Shown here: in pieces, positions 21,824-31,189 of the stretch
Layout of the letters: the number at the start of each line of letters is the position of its first letter
Position numbering within the stretch: the first letter of the stretch is position 1
Origin: Ciceribacter sp. T2.26MG-112.2
Lineage (GTDB): Bacteria > Pseudomonadota > Alphaproteobacteria > Rhizobiales > Rhizobiaceae
Assembly (NCBI RefSeq): GCF_900492205.1
Contig: NZ_UEYQ01000004.1
Location: forward strand, 1 to 64,000
DNA length: 64,000 nucleotides
Direction of reading: 5' to 3'
Notes under the pieces: model-generated
The model's database searches: none
What the model was told of the DNA's origin: nothing
Seen by the model: the letters and a program-made list of their open reading frames with translations, nothing else
Program-made: the position numbers and the translations under genes

Positions 21824-24800
21824 GCGCGCCGGCCTTCTTCGAAATCGGCTGCCGCAGCAATTTCTCCTTCCTGGAGGGGGCCTCGCATCCGGAGGAAATG
21901 GTGGCGACCGCCGCCCGGATCGGCTTGTCCGGCCTGGGGCTTGCCGATCGCAATACGGTGGCCGGGGTGGTGCGCCTGCATGCGGCGGCGAAGATCAAGG
22001 GTGTGGCCTTTCGTCCCGGCGCACGGCTGGTCTTTGCCGACGGGACGCCGGAACTCGCCGCCTACCCGATCAACCGGCGTGGCTGGGGCCATCTCTGCCG
22101 CATGCTGAGCGCCGGCAATCTGCGTTCGCAAAAGGGTGTCTGCACGCTCTATGAAAGCGATCTCGTCGAATGGGCGGCGGATCTGCTGGTCGTAGCGATG
22201 GTGCCCTGCTTTGCCACCGAGGCGGAGGTCGAAGACTATCGCACCCGGCTTGCGCGGCTGGTGGCCCCTTTCCGCGACAGGCTCTACCTTGCGCTGGTTC
22301 CGCGTTATGACGGCCTCGACCGCCTCGCTTTCCGCCGGATCGCGGAGATGGGGGGCGCGCTTTCGCTGCCGCTGATCGCCAGCAATGATCCATTCTATCA
22401 TGAGCCGGAGCGCAAGCCGCTCGCCGACGTGGTCACAGCCATTCGCGAACATGTGACGGTGGCCGATGCCGGTTTCCGGCTGCATGCCCATGCCGAACGG
22501 CACCTGAAGGAGCCCCTGGAAATGGCCCGGCTTTTTCGTGCCTATCCGCAAGCGGTCGCGACGACGGCCGAGTTCTTCGGCCGACTTGATTTTTCCCTCG
22601 ACGAACTCAGCCATCAATATCCCGAGGAAGCGGTGGGCGGCGAGCCGGCGGAGTCGGCGCTGCGCCGGCTGACCTATGCGGGAGCGGCCCGGCGGTTCCC
22701 CGACGGTATTCCGCAAAAGGTCGGCGACCTCCTCGAATACGAGCTGAACCTGATCGGCGAAAAACGCTACGCACCTTATTTCCTCACCGTCCATCGCATC
22801 ATCGGCTTTGCCCGCTCCAAAGATATTCTCTGCCAGGGGCGAGGATCGGCCGCCAATTCCGCCGTCTGCTATTGCCTCGGGATTACCGAGGTCAATCCGG
22901 AAAAGACCACGTTGCTGTTCGATCGCTTCATCTCGACCGAACGCGACGAGCCGCCGGATATCGACGTCGACTTCGAGCATCAGCGGCGCGAAGAGGTGAT
23001 CCGCTTCATCTACGAGACCTATGGACGCGAGCATGCGGGGCTGACGGCGGCGGTCATAAACTATCGGGCGCGCTCGGCGGGGCGCGAGACGGCCAAGGTC
23101 TTCGGCCTGTCGGAGGATGTGCAAACCGCGCTGTCCGGGTCGATCTGGGGCTGGTCGACGGCCGATCTGTCGGCGCGCGAAGCCAAGGCCGCGGGTCTCG
23201 ATCTGGCCGATCCGACGACCCGGCGCGTGCTCGACTATGCCTCGAGCCTGATGGGCTTTCCGCGCCATCTGTCGCAGCATGTCGGCGGCTTCGTCATCAC
23301 CCGCGACCGGCTGGACGAGGTCGTGCCGATCATGAACACGGCGGACGGTCGCTACATGGTCGAGTGGAACAAGGACGATCTCGATACGCTGAAGATCCTG
23401 AAGATCGATGTCCTGGCGCTCGGCATGCTCACCTGCCTTGCCAAGGCGATCAAGCTGCTCGCCAGCCATTACGACAAGCCGATGACGCTTGCCAGCTTCT
23501 TCGAGGACCCGCGCGAAGATGTCTATGACATGATTTGCCGGGCCGATACGCTCGGCGTCTTCCAGATCGAAAGCCGGGCGCAGATGAGCATGCTGCCGCG
23601 GCTGCAGCCCCGGGTCTTCTACGACCTGGTGATCGAGGTGGCGATCGTCCGGCCGGGGCCGATCCAGGGCAATATGGTGCATCCCTACCTGAAGAACCGC
23701 AAGCTGGTGCAGGAGGGGCGGGCAATTAGCTATCCGAAGCCCGAGCTCGAGGCCGTCCTGAAGCGGACGCTCGGGGTGCCGCTGTTCCAGGAGCAGGCGA
23801 TGCAGATTGCCATTACCGCCGCCGGCTTCTCGCCGGCCGAGGCCGACCGGTTACGCCGGGCCATGGCGACGTTCCGCCGGACGGGACAGGTCGCCAATTT
23901 CCGCCAGCGCTTCATCGACGGCATGCTCAAGCGGGACTATGCGCTGGAATTCGCCGAGCATTGTTTCAGCCAGATCGAGGGGTTCGGCGAATATGGCTTT
24001 CCGGAAAGCCACGCGGCCTCCTTCGCGCTGCTGGTCTATGCCTCTGCCTGGGTCAAGACCTTCTATCCCGACGTCTTTTGCGCGGCGCTGCTCAATTCCC
24101 AGCCGATGGGTTTTTATGCGCCGGCCCAGCTGGTGCGCGATGCGCGAGAGCACGGTGTCGAGGTGCGGCCGGTCGACGTCAACGCCTCTTCCTGGGACAG
24201 CGAACTGGAGGCGGAGGGCTTCGACGTCCGGCGGGTCGCGCCGCGGCATGCGTCGATGCGCAGGGTGATCCTCAGCACCAGGGCGGTGCGGCTCGGTTTC
24301 CGCCAGGTCAAGGGCCTGTCCGAGGCCGAGATGAACCTGCTCGTGGCGCGGCGCGGCAGCGGCTATACCTCTGTCCGGGATCTCTGGATGCGGACAGGTT
24401 TGTCACGGGCGGCGATCGAGCGGCTGGCGGATGCCGATGCCTTCGCCTCGCTGGGTCTCAGCCGTCGCGAGGCGCTCTGGGCGGCGCAGGCGCTCGACCA
24501 TCGGGCCGCCGTCGAGCATCTGCCGTTGTTTTCCGAGGCCGGCGGGCGGGAGATCCAGGCGGAGGCCGAGATTACGCTGCCGCCGATGCCGGCGGGCGAG
24601 GAGGTCATAAGCGATTATCGCATGCTGTCGCTCTCCTTGAAGGCCCATCCGCTTTCCTTCCTGCGCGGGGACCTCGCCCGGGCCGGCGTTCTTGCCTCCT
24701 CGGCGCTGGAGGAGACGGCCAATGGACGGCGCGTCGAGGTGGCGGGCCTCGTGCTGGTGCGCCAGCGGCCGGGCTCGGCCAAGGGGGTGATCTTCATGAC

Positions 24801-25158
24801 CATCGAGGACGAGACCGGAGTCGCCAATATCATCGTCTGGCCGAAGACCTTCGAGCAATACCGCGCCATCGTCATGGGCGCCCGTCTGGTGAAGATCCGC
24901 GGGCGGCTGCAGAAGGCGGACGGGGTGATCCACGTGGTTGCCGAGCATCTCGTCGATGCCAGCGAACGGCTCGGCCTCTTGCGCGAGGAGCTCAAGGATT
25001 TCGGCGGTCTTGCCCATGCCGACGAGGTGCGGCGTCCCGTCAACGAGCAGCGGCATGAGACCAAGTCGACCGGGTCCCTGGCGCGGCTGATCCGTGACGT
25101 GCCCGAGCTTGCCGGCGATGTCCGCCAAGTCATGCCGAAGGGGCGGAATTTTCATTGA
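21820..25158 (+). CDS. dnaE2: error-prone DNA polymerase DnaE2
   Basis: 1112-residue alpha-type polymerase. A PHP domain starts at [21 protein letters not shown]. The polymerase core includes [19 protein letters not shown] and [20 protein letters not shown] with the catalytic aspartates, [14 protein letters not shown], and a C-terminal OB-fold near [21 protein letters not shown]. DnaE2 extends past lesions, causing SOS mutagenesis with ImuA and ImuB. ATG 21820 is coupled to the imuB stop; an upstream in-frame ATG at 21676 lies in imuB and is not needed. Confidence 0.96.
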   Translation: MSAPAFFEIGCRSNFSFLEGASHPEEMVATAARIGLSGLGLADRNTVAGVVRLHAAAKIKGVAFRPGARLVFADGTPELAAYPINRRGWGHLCRMLSAGNLRSQKGVCTLYESDLVEWAADLLVVAMVPCFATEAEVEDYRTRLARLVAPFRDRLYLALVPRYDGLDRLAFRRIAEMGGALSLPLIASNDPFYHEPERKPLADVVTAIREHVTVADAGFRLHAHAERHLKEPLEMARLFRAYPQAVATTAEFFGRLDFSLDELSHQYPEEAVGGEPAESALRRLTYAGAARRFPDGIPQKVGDLLEYELNLIGEKRYAPYFLTVHRIIGFARSKDILCQGRGSAANSAVCYCLGITEVNPEKTTLLFDRFISTERDEPPDIDVDFEHQRREEVIRFIYETYGREHAGLTAAVINYRARSAGRETAKVFGLSEDVQTALSGSIWGWSTADLSAREAKAAGLDLADPTTRRVLDYASSLMGFPRHLSQHVGGFVITRDRLDEVVPIMNTADGRYMVEWNKDDLDTLKILKIDVLALGMLTCLAKAIKLLASHYDKPMTLASFFEDPREDVYDMICRADTLGVFQIESRAQMSMLPRLQPRVFYDLVIEVAIVRPGPIQGNMVHPYLKNRKLVQEGRAISYPKPELEAVLKRTLGVPLFQEQAMQIAITAAGFSPAEADRLRRAMATFRRTGQVANFRQRFIDGMLKRDYALEFAEHCFSQIEGFGEYGFPESHAASFALLVYASAWVKTFYPDVFCAALLNSQPMGFYAPAQLVRDAREHGVEVRPVDVNASSWDSELEAEGFDVRRVAPRHASMRRVILSTRAVRLGFRQVKGLSEAEMNLLVARRGSGYTSVRDLWMRTGLSRAAIERLADADAFASLGLSRREALWAAQALDHRAAVEHLPLFSEAGGREIQAEAEITLPPMPAGEEVISDYRMLSLSLKAHPLSFLRGDLARAGVLASSALEETANGRRVEVAGLVLVRQRPGSAKGVIFMTIEDETGVANIIVWPKTFEQYRAIVMGARLVKIRGRLQKADGVIHVVAEHLVDASERLGLLREELKDFGGLAHADEVRRPVNEQRHETKSTGSLARLIRDVPELAGDVRQVMPKGRNFH

Positions 25159-25270
25159 AACGAGGAGCCGTTCCGTCCCGGTTTTCGGCTCGCGCATCCA
25201 TGGGAGGCATGTCCTGGAAATTTTCTTGACAAAGGCCATCCTGTTTAGCAGAAAGGAGGGCGTAAAAGTC

Positions 25271-25288
25271 ATGTTTGGAAGAGCGTAG
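25271..25288 (+). CDS. possible five-codon upstream ORF in the bfd leader
   Basis: ATG-TTT-GGA-AGA-GCG-TAG, preceded by GAAAGGAGGG (25251-25260). This is a closer match to the anti-Shine-Dalgarno than the GTAGGGG before bfd itself. The stop codon ends five bases before the bfd ATG, a distance suited to translational coupling. This is only a sequence pattern; expression is not shown. Confidence 0.3.
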   Translation: MFGRA

Positions 25289-25293
25289 GGGCC

Positions 25294-25605
25294 ATGCTGG
25301 TCTGCAGCTGCAATTACATCACCGACAAGGACATCAAGGACGTCATCAACGCGCTCCTCGATGAAGATTGTTGGCAGTTGATTGTCCCGTCCAAGGTCTA
25401 CCATGCCATGGGCAAGCGTGGGCGCTGCTGCGGCTGCTTTCCCAACGTCGTCGAGATCATCATTCGCACCACCGAGGATTATCACGCGTCGCGTCAGACG
25501 GACGGCGCGGAAGTGGTCGACTTCATGGAACGCCTGAAGCGCTTCCATGAGGAACAGAAGGCTGCGAGCCTCGAGCGGCGCCAGCGCGCCGCCCAGGTCG
25601 CCTGA
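25294..25605 (+). CDS. bfd: bacterioferritin-associated ferredoxin-like [2Fe-2S] protein
   Basis: 103 residues. Cysteines 4, 6, 45 and 48 (MLVCSC...GRCCGC) match the four Bfd cluster ligands, though the spacing between pairs is longer than in E. coli Bfd (C38, C41) and there is an extra Cys46. The charged C-terminal helix (about 70-103) is an addition. Bfd reduces and releases iron from bacterioferritin; the bfr gene lies 740 bases downstream on the same strand. Start context GTAGGGGCC-ATG. Confidence 0.82.
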   Translation: MLVCSCNYITDKDIKDVINALLDEDCWQLIVPSKVYHAMGKRGRCCGCFPNVVEIIIRTTEDYHASRQTDGAEVVDFMERLKRFHEEQKAASLERRQRAAQVA

Positions 25606-26342
25606 CAGCGCCTGACCTTGCCCCATCCGGCGCAGCATGCCTGATAGGCGCAAGCCGTGCCTCGCACCATTCCAGCAAAATGCGAAGCGGTTTTGCGTCC
25701 GGAATGGCGTGGAAACAAAGAGACAGGGCCTTGAAGGCCTCTCCGTTTTCATCGGAAATGCTCTGGCCGAAAGGACCCAGGTGCCCCCGCCGTTTCGTGA
25801 CCTTTCCACTGCCGATCGAGCAACGACACCCCCTTGACCATCCTTCAACGTCTGCGGGAGAAAACCACCCCGGACATTTTCGGCCGAAGACCGCCCTCTA
25901 TTTTCGCTCGCAAACATCGTGCGATCATTAGCCATCAGTCCGGGCGATCGCCGATCGGCAAGAGCCATCACCCTTGGTGCGGGCCAATTCCATAAGGCAG
26001 TGATGGGTTCGCTCCGGTCAGGCTCCGTCCCGGTTCGCTCCTCCCCTGCAATGCCCTACCAAAAGGCGATCTTTCGCCGACGCCTAATCCCGGGTCCGCG
26101 ACAGCAAGCCGAGCCGGGGGGAGGCGGCCGGGTGCGCCCTTTCCTGCTGGCCAGAGATGCAGGATCTCTCAGCGGCGACGTCCCCCCTTCTCCCGGTCAC
26201 CGTCAAGGACGGGCGTTGCCCGACGCCACCACACAAGATTGAAACAAAAGCGGATTTTCACCCGAACTGGGCCGGTCCATCTCGACAGCGGGCGCGAACG
26301 GGCCTAGTTTCTGAGGCACAATCGCAGAAGAAGGGACCCATC
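25606..26342. other. 737-base non-coding stretch between bfd and bfr
   Basis: No convincing gene: the open frames have no family resemblance. It carries the palindromic repeat at 25668-25706 and must contain the bfr promoter and leader. I looked for Irr (ICE) or RirA-type iron-box motifs and could not identify a clear one. Confidence 0.4.
25668..25706. repeat. rhizobial short palindromic intergenic repeat
   Basis: CATTCC at 25668-25673 pairs with GGAATG at 25701-25706, and the inner AGCAAAA pairs with TTTTGCG. The GCGGTTTTGCGTCCGGAAT core, followed by AAACAAAGAGA, is a sequence I recognise from many intergenic sites in Rhizobium and Agrobacterium genomes. It can form a hairpin at the end of bfd transcripts. 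Confidence 0.55.
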
Positions 26343-26828
26343 ATGAAGGGCGATCAAAAAGTAATCGAACGGCTGAACGAAGCGCTTTTCCTGGAGCTCG
26401 GTGCCGTCAACCAGTATTGGCTCCACTATCGCCTGCTGAGCGACTGGGGCTATGCCAAGCTCGCCAAGAAGGAACGCGCCGAATCGATCGAGGAAATGCA
26501 GCACGCCGACAAGCTGATCGATCGCATCATCTTCCTCGAAGGGCACCCGAACCTGCAGACGGTCGCACCGCTGCGCATCGGGCAGAATGTCAAGGAAGTG
26601 CTTGAGGCCGATCTGGCCGGCGAATACGACGCCCGTACCGCCTACAAGGCCTCGCGCGACATCTGTTACCAGGCCGGCGACTATGTCAGCATGAAGCTGT
26701 TCGAGGAGCTGCTGATGGACGAGGAAGGCCATATCGACTTCCTCGAAACGCAGCTCGATCTGTTGTCGAAGATCGGGGAACAGAGCTACGGCCAGCTGAA
26801 TGCCGAATCGGCCGACGCCGCCGAATAA
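26343..26828 (+). CDS. bfr: bacterioferritin
   Basis: 161 residues, co-linear with E. coli Bfr. [16 protein letters not shown]18 in [11 protein letters not shown]51 and the haem ligand Met52 in EEMQHAD, and E127/H130 in [10 protein letters not shown] give a full ferroxidase centre. It stores iron as mineral in a 24-mer cage and interacts with the Bfd encoded upstream. A GAAGGGACCC tract precedes the ATG. A GC hairpin follows. Confidence 0.97.
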   Translation: MKGDQKVIERLNEALFLELGAVNQYWLHYRLLSDWGYAKLAKKERAESIEEMQHADKLIDRIIFLEGHPNLQTVAPLRIGQNVKEVLEADLAGEYDARTAYKASRDICYQAGDYVSMKLFEELLMDEEGHIDFLETQLDLLSKIGEQSYGQLNAESADAAE

Positions 26829-26836
26829 GACATCGG

Positions 26837-26859
26837 GGCCCGTCCGCAGAGGGCGGGCC
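26837..26859 (+). terminator. terminator-like hairpin after bfr
   Basis: GGCCCGTCC, loop GCAGA, GGGCGGGCC form a 9-bp stem (one G-U pair), nine bases after the bfr stop. No U tract follows, so the strength is uncertain. Confidence 0.5.
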
Positions 26860-27157
26860 GCGGATTCCCGACAAGTTTCGTTGGTGGCCGATCCCCTAGG
26901 ATTGCAGGAGCTTGTGGCGCTGGTCCAGAGTTGGCCTTCTTGCCAAAGACCGCCAAAGGGCTAAAGCGAGTGGGGGCGCGGTGACGGCTGAGTTGCCGCT
27001 GGATGCTTCGAGGCCCGCGCCGCGGCTCGGGGCACAAGAGGTATAGCCGGCATGTTTCGCTGTCCTCCCGCCGTTGGGGTAACCGGCGCTAACCTGTCGG
27101 CGCCTCGGCCACCTTCGTTAGGGTCCTGCCCTCAAGCGTTGCCGGTGATGCAGGCCC
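26860..27157. other. intergenic region, no gene seen
   Basis: About 300 bases between bfr and a convergent minus-strand gene. Open frames look like GC-rich noise. No RNA motif noticed. Confidence 0.4.
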
Positions 27158-27685
27158 TCACCTCCACTCGTAGACCTTGTCGCCGCGAAGCGGGCGGCGG
27201 TCCGCCAGGATCGAGGGGTCGGCGATCTTCGCGATATATTGCTCCGCATCGTGATCGTCGTTGAAGCCGACAAAGATCATGAACATCGCCTTTGCCTTGG
27301 GCTGGCCCTTCTTGCGGTAGGCGAAACTGACGGCGCAGGACGGATATTGCGATCCGATGGTGAGGCTCTGCGCGGCATCCTCGCCCTTCAGGTTTTCCAG
27401 CCTGCCGTTGAAGGCGAGAAACTGGCTGAGGGCCATGAAATGGTCGATGGCGGCGAAGGCCGTTGCCTGGGCGATCTGACGCGGGTTTTCCCCCGGACCG
27501 GAGCGGCCGTAATAGAGGCTGTCGGTCTGGCCTTTTCGCCTCTTCGTCTCGTAGACGACGAGTTTGCCGGAGGCTGCGAGCTCGATGTGGACGTCGTAGG
27601 TCTGGAACCGCTCGGGATGCTGGTCGAGTTCGGCAAAGAGGGTGCGCAACTGCCGCACATAATCTGCATAGAATTCTACCGGCAT
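27158..27685 (-). CDS. conserved hypothetical protein
   Basis: 175 residues from ATG 27685 (MPVEFYADYVRQLRTLFAELDQ). It looks soluble, alternating helices and strands: FQTYDVHIELAASGKLVVYET, FAAIDHFMALSQFLAFNGRLENL, then AMFMIFVGFNDDHDAEQYIAKI, with no signal peptide or membrane segment. I do not recognise the family. Upstream on the same strand lies the deacetylase remnant and then rppH. Confidence 0.65.
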   Translation of the reverse strand: MPVEFYADYVRQLRTLFAELDQHPERFQTYDVHIELAASGKLVVYETKRRKGQTDSLYYGRSGPGENPRQIAQATAFAAIDHFMALSQFLAFNGRLENLKGEDAAQSLTIGSQYPSCAVSFAYRKKGQPKAKAMFMIFVGFNDDHDAEQYIAKIADPSILADRRPLRGDKVYEWR

Positions 27686-27911
27686 GGCTCTGGTCCCCTG
27701 TGTTCGGCCCCCCATAGCATTGCCGGGCGGGACGATGCTATAGGCGCGCGTCGTCGCGGGTGGAGGCGGACGATGCCTGCCGGGAAAGGGAGGGGCGTGC
27801 CCAGGCACGCGCGCGGCGCCGGAAGATCGGCGTGCAGCCGCCGACGAGGCCGGACAGTTTCGAGGGACGCGACCATTGCGGCCGGCGAAGGTCCTTCCTG
27901 GACCGGGTGCG

Positions 27912-28014
27912 GCGCGGAAACGCCGACGAATTCGATCCTGCGACCGGCCGCCTCGTCGCTCCATTCGCCCACGGCGGCAGTCGTCTCGTCGAAGGCAAAC
28001 GCAATGCCGATCGC
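27912..28014 (-). pseudogene. remnant of the 3' end of a divergent polysaccharide deacetylase gene
   Basis: In one minus-strand frame this reads AIGIAFAFDETTAAVGEW then SDEAAGRRIEFVGVSA. It matches the C-terminus of the intact deacetylase 0.6 kb upstream (AIGTAAAFDETIAAIRQW, SEEATGRGIEIVGVSA) at most positions. There is no start codon, the original stop is gone, and the sequence upstream of the match is unrelated. It looks like what remains of a second copy after a duplication and deletion around rppH. Confidence 0.65.
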
Positions 28015-28069
28015 CTGGACGCAGGCGGTGACACCGTAGGGTTCCAGGTGACGCGCTTGGCTCTTTCCT

Positions 28070-28597
28070 CTAGCCGGCGAGGTGGCGGAATTCCGCGACC
28101 ACCTGTTCGTAGACGCCGCGCTTGAACGGCACGATCAGGTCGGGCAGCTCGCGCATCGGCTTCCACGCCCAGGCGTCGAACTCTGCGGTGTGGCCGCCCG
28201 GCGGTGGGTCGATGGCGATCTCGCTTTCGTCGCCCTCGAAGCGGAAGGCGAACCAGCGCTGCGTCTGGCCGCGATACTTTCCGCGAAGGCCGATGCCGAT
28301 CAGTTCCGCCGGCAGGTCGTAATTGATCCAGCGGCTCGCTTCGGCCAGCAGCGACACGCTCTTCATGCCGGTTTCTTCGTAAAGCTCGCGCAGCGCCGCC
28401 GGCAAGGGATCCTCGCCGTCATCGATCCCGCCCTGGGGCATCTGCCACAGCATGGGCGACCCGTCATATTCCGAATTTCCCTCGGGAATGCGCCGCCCGG
28501 CCCAGACGAGGCCCGCCGGATTGAGCACCATGATGCCGACGCAGGGGCGATAGGGAAGGTCCTCGGCGCGGATCTTCGGGCTTGCGGTGTTTTCCAT
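28070..28597 (-). CDS. rppH: RNA pyrophosphohydrolase
   Basis: 175 residues. Removes pyrophosphate from 5'-triphosphorylated RNA to start mRNA decay. [21 protein letters not shown] and the Nudix box [19 protein letters not shown] are intact, and [17 protein letters not shown] is typical of RppH/NudH. It begins nine bases after the deacetylase stop, so they are likely cotranscribed. Confidence 0.95.
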   Translation of the reverse strand: MENTASPKIRAEDLPYRPCVGIMVLNPAGLVWAGRRIPEGNSEYDGSPMLWQMPQGGIDDGEDPLPAALRELYEETGMKSVSLLAEASRWINYDLPAELIGIGLRGKYRGQTQRWFAFRFEGDESEIAIDPPPGGHTAEFDAWAWKPMRELPDLIVPFKRGVYEQVVAEFRHLAG

Positions 28598-28606
28598 CCT
28601 GTCCTC

Positions 28607-29800
28607 TTACTGTCCGGTTTCCGCCGCAAGGGCGGAGACGCCGACGATTTCAATTCCTCGCCCGGTGGCCTCCTCGCTCCACTGGCGGATGGCGGCGATC
28701 GTCTCGTCGAAGGCCGCCGCCGTTCCGATGGCATGGCCGTTGCGGCGGGCGATGCGTTCCAGCTCGTCGAGCTTGGCCAGCACGGCTGCCTTCTCCGGTT
28801 GTCCGTCGAGCAGAAGCGTGCCCTGGGCGTAAGGCATGCCGATCGCCTTGGCAAAGCTGTCGGCGAGCGATCGCGCCGTCGAGCCGTCGTCGAGGAACAG
28901 CAGCCCGCGGCCGCCGATGTCGCGCATGACCGGCTCGAAGGCCGTACCGTCCGACATGAATTTCGCGCCCATATAGTTCATGATGCCGGTGTAATTGGTG
29001 ATGCGGCCCATGGCCTGATGCAATTTCTTCAGGGATTCGGCCGGCGTATCGCTCGTCAGCAGGGTCCCGCGACCGGGATTGTTGGCGGGATAGTCGAAGG
29101 GCTCGAAGGGCACCTGCAGCAGGATCTCATGGCCCTTGCGGCGCGCCTCCTGCATCCAGCGCGAAAGGCTGTTGCCTGTGGCGGCAAAGGCCAGCGTCAC
29201 CTCTTCGGGCAGCTCGCGGATGGCACGCTGGCTGCCGGTCTGGCTCAATCCGATGCCGCCGACGACGATGGCGACACGGGTGGTGCGTGCCCCCGACCAG
29301 GGGCGTGCATATTGCTCCACCGGCCTCAGCCCATCGGGGCCTATGATCGGGAGGCGACCGTCCGGCGTGTCTTCCAGCAGTTCGTCATTGGGAAGGGCGG
29401 CGACGCGGCTGTCTTGGCCCAGCCTCTGGTTGTCGATCAGGACCGGCCCGTTTCCGTCGCGCGGCTTCGGGCTGAACTTGGTGACGACCGAACCGTCGTC
29501 GGTGGTCGTGCGCTCGACCACCGCACCGCCGAGCGGGCGGCTGGTGGTGAAATTCTCCTTGGAGCCAGCGGGCGCCGGTTCGGTCGAAACCTGACCGGTC
29601 TGCTCTTCCACGCCGCTTTCCGGCGGCGAGGTCTCGGCAAACTGGCGTAGCGGCAGCGGAACGACGGCGGAATAGGTGGAAAGGCCGAGAACGGAGACGA
29701 GCGCGAGGCTGCCGATCACAGTGGCAGCGGACGGCCGGCGACGCGGACTCTTCGCCGGCTTGCGGCCCTGGCCGAGCGGTGCGTGGAGATCGGCGCTCAA
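28607..29800 (-). CDS. divergent polysaccharide deacetylase (YibQ-like)
   Basis: 397 residues from TTG 29800 (LSADLHAPLGQGRKP). A single N-terminal membrane segment (about 27-50) is followed by a Thr/Ser/Pro-rich linker, then the deacetylase-fold domain: VAIVVGGIGLSQ, LAFAATGNSLSRWMQEARRKGHEILLQVPFEP, GITNYTGIMNY-like region and FLDDGSTA. An ATG at 29863 is in frame, but the 20 codons it adds would span the hairpin at 29837-29860; the TTG start matches the usual DLxAPLG beginning. Function is probably in the periplasm at the cell wall, as gene partners ctpA and envC suggest. Confidence 0.82.
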   Translation of the reverse strand: MSADLHAPLGQGRKPAKSPRRRPSAATVIGSLALVSVLGLSTYSAVVPLPLRQFAETSPPESGVEEQTGQVSTEPAPAGSKENFTTSRPLGGAVVERTTTDDGSVVTKFSPKPRDGNGPVLIDNQRLGQDSRVAALPNDELLEDTPDGRLPIIGPDGLRPVEQYARPWSGARTTRVAIVVGGIGLSQTGSQRAIRELPEEVTLAFAATGNSLSRWMQEARRKGHEILLQVPFEPFDYPANNPGRGTLLTSDTPAESLKKLHQAMGRITNYTGIMNYMGAKFMSDGTAFEPVMRDIGGRGLLFLDDGSTARSLADSFAKAIGMPYAQGTLLLDGQPEKAAVLAKLDELERIARRNGHAIGTAAAFDETIAAIRQWSEEATGRGIEIVGVSALAAETGQ

Positions 29801-29836
29801 GGTTCTTTCGGCTCCCGTCGGCTCGCAAATGCAAGC

Positions 29837-29860
29837 GGGCGCCGGATTTCTCCGGCGCCC
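29837..29860. terminator. terminator-like hairpin between ctpA and the deacetylase
   Basis: GGGCGCCGGA, loop TTTC, TCCGGCGCCC: a perfect 10-bp stem immediately after the ctpA stop (minus strand). It argues against translation starting at the ATG at 29863. No U tract follows on the minus strand, so it may be an mRNA-stabilising hairpin rather than a full terminator. Confidence 0.5.
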
Positions 29861-29866
29861 CATTTC

Positions 29867-31189
29867 TTACTTTGCCACGACGGCCTTCTGCGGGTCGGCC
29901 GGGAAGGACGGGTCGGTTTTGACCCCACGCAGCAGGTCGAGCGCATAGTTGAGCTGCAGGTCGTCCTTGGCTTCCGGCGGTACATAGGCGACCGAGCCGG
30001 AGCCCTCGTCGTTCTCGTTCTGGCCCTTGATATGGCCCTTGAGCGCCGATTCGCCCTCGGCGCGGACCTTGCCCTGGAGCTCTTCCGGCAGCGGCTGTTC
30101 GACCTTGATGTCCGGCTCGATGCCGGTGCCCTGGATCGACTTGCCGGACGGCGTGTAATAGAGCGCCGTGGTCAGACGCAGCGCACCCTTCTCGCCCATC
30201 GGGATGATGGTCTGGACCGAGCCCTTGCCGAAGGACCGGGTACCGACGACGGTGGCGCGCTTCAGGTCCTGCAGGGCGCCGGCGACGATTTCCGACGCGG
30301 ACGCCGAGCCACCGTTGACCAGCACGACGAGCGGCTTGCCGTCGGTGAGGTCGCCCGCGCTGGCGTTGAAGCGGCGGGTGTCTTCCGGATCGCGCGAGCG
30401 GGTGGAGACCACTTCGCCGCGCTCGAGGAAGGCGTCGGAGACATAGATCGCCTGGTCGAGCAGGCCACCCGGGTTGAGGCGCAGGTCGAGGACGTAGCCC
30501 TTCAGCTTGTCGGCCGGCACGTCCGTCTTGATCTTCTCGATCGCGGCTTCCAGGTCGTCATAGGTCTTCTCGGTGAAGGAAATGACGCGGAGATAGCCGA
30601 CATCGCCTTCGACGCGCGACTTGACGGCGCGGATGGGAATGATCTCGCGGACGATGGAAAGCTCGATCGGCTTGTCGGCGCCCTTGCGCAGGATGGTCAG
30701 CTTGATCGGCGTGTTGACCTCGCCGCGCATCTTGTCGACCGCTTCTTCGAGCTTGAGACCGCGCACCGATTCGCCGTTGATCTCGGCGATGAAGTCACCG
30801 GCGAGAATGCCGGCCTTGGCACCGGGCGTGTCGTCGATCGGGGTGATGACCTTGACCATGTCATCTTCCATCGTCACCTCGATGCCGATGCCGCCGAACT
30901 CGCCGCGCGTCTGGGTCTGCATGTCCGCCGCGTCCTTGGCGTTCATGTAGACCGAATGCGGATCGAGCGAGGTCAGCATGCCGTTGATGGCATTCTCGAC
31001 CAGCTTTTCCTCGTCGGGCGGTGTCACGTATTGGGCGCGGATGCGCTCGAACACGTCGCCGAAAATCGACAGCTCCTTGTAGGTGGAGGTGCCTGCGGCC
31101 TGTGCGGGAACGCCCGCCGAATAGAGAACGCTCATCGCGGTCGCGCCCATGAGCGCACCGACGATAACAAGAGAAGCCCTACGAATCAT
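29867..31189 (-). CDS. ctpA: carboxy-terminal processing protease (S41)
   Basis: 440 residues from ATG 31189 (MIRRASLVIVGALMG), giving a signal or anchor segment ending AQAAG. A PDZ domain follows (GIGIEVTMEDDMVKVITPIDDTPGAKAGI...). The S41 catalytic core contains YVLDLRLNPGGLLDQA, the nucleophile region NGGSASASEIVAGAL (Ser) and VGTRSFGKGSVQ (Lys). It trims periplasmic or lipoprotein substrates; in Gram-negatives CtpA often controls peptidoglycan hydrolases, which fits envC immediately upstream, with which it overlaps by 11 bases. Confidence 0.95.
   Translation of the reverse strand: MIRRASLVIVGALMGATAMSVLYSAGVPAQAAGTSTYKELSIFGDVFERIRAQYVTPPDEEKLVENAINGMLTSLDPHSVYMNAKDAADMQTQTRGEFGGIGIEVTMEDDMVKVITPIDDTPGAKAGILAGDFIAEINGESVRGLKLEEAVDKMRGEVNTPIKLTILRKGADKPIELSIVREIIPIRAVKSRVEGDVGYLRVISFTEKTYDDLEAAIEKIKTDVPADKLKGYVLDLRLNPGGLLDQAIYVSDAFLERGEVVSTRSRDPEDTRRFNASAGDLTDGKPLVVLVNGGSASASEIVAGALQDLKRATVVGTRSFGKGSVQTIIPMGEKGALRLTTALYYTPSGKSIQGTGIEPDIKVEQPLPEELQGKVRAEGESALKGHIKGQNENDEGSGSVAYVPPEAKDDLQLNYALDLLRGVKTDPSFPADPQKAVVAK

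Noticed and set aside
21769..23682. 637-codon minus-strand open frame opposite dnaE2
   Set aside because: The plus-strand frame encodes DnaE2 with catalytic motifs; this frame has no domain.
25201..25294. Sigma-70 promoter or iron box ahead of bfd
   Set aside because: TTGACA is present at 25226 but there is no good -10 at 16-18 bases, and no clear Irr or RirA motif.
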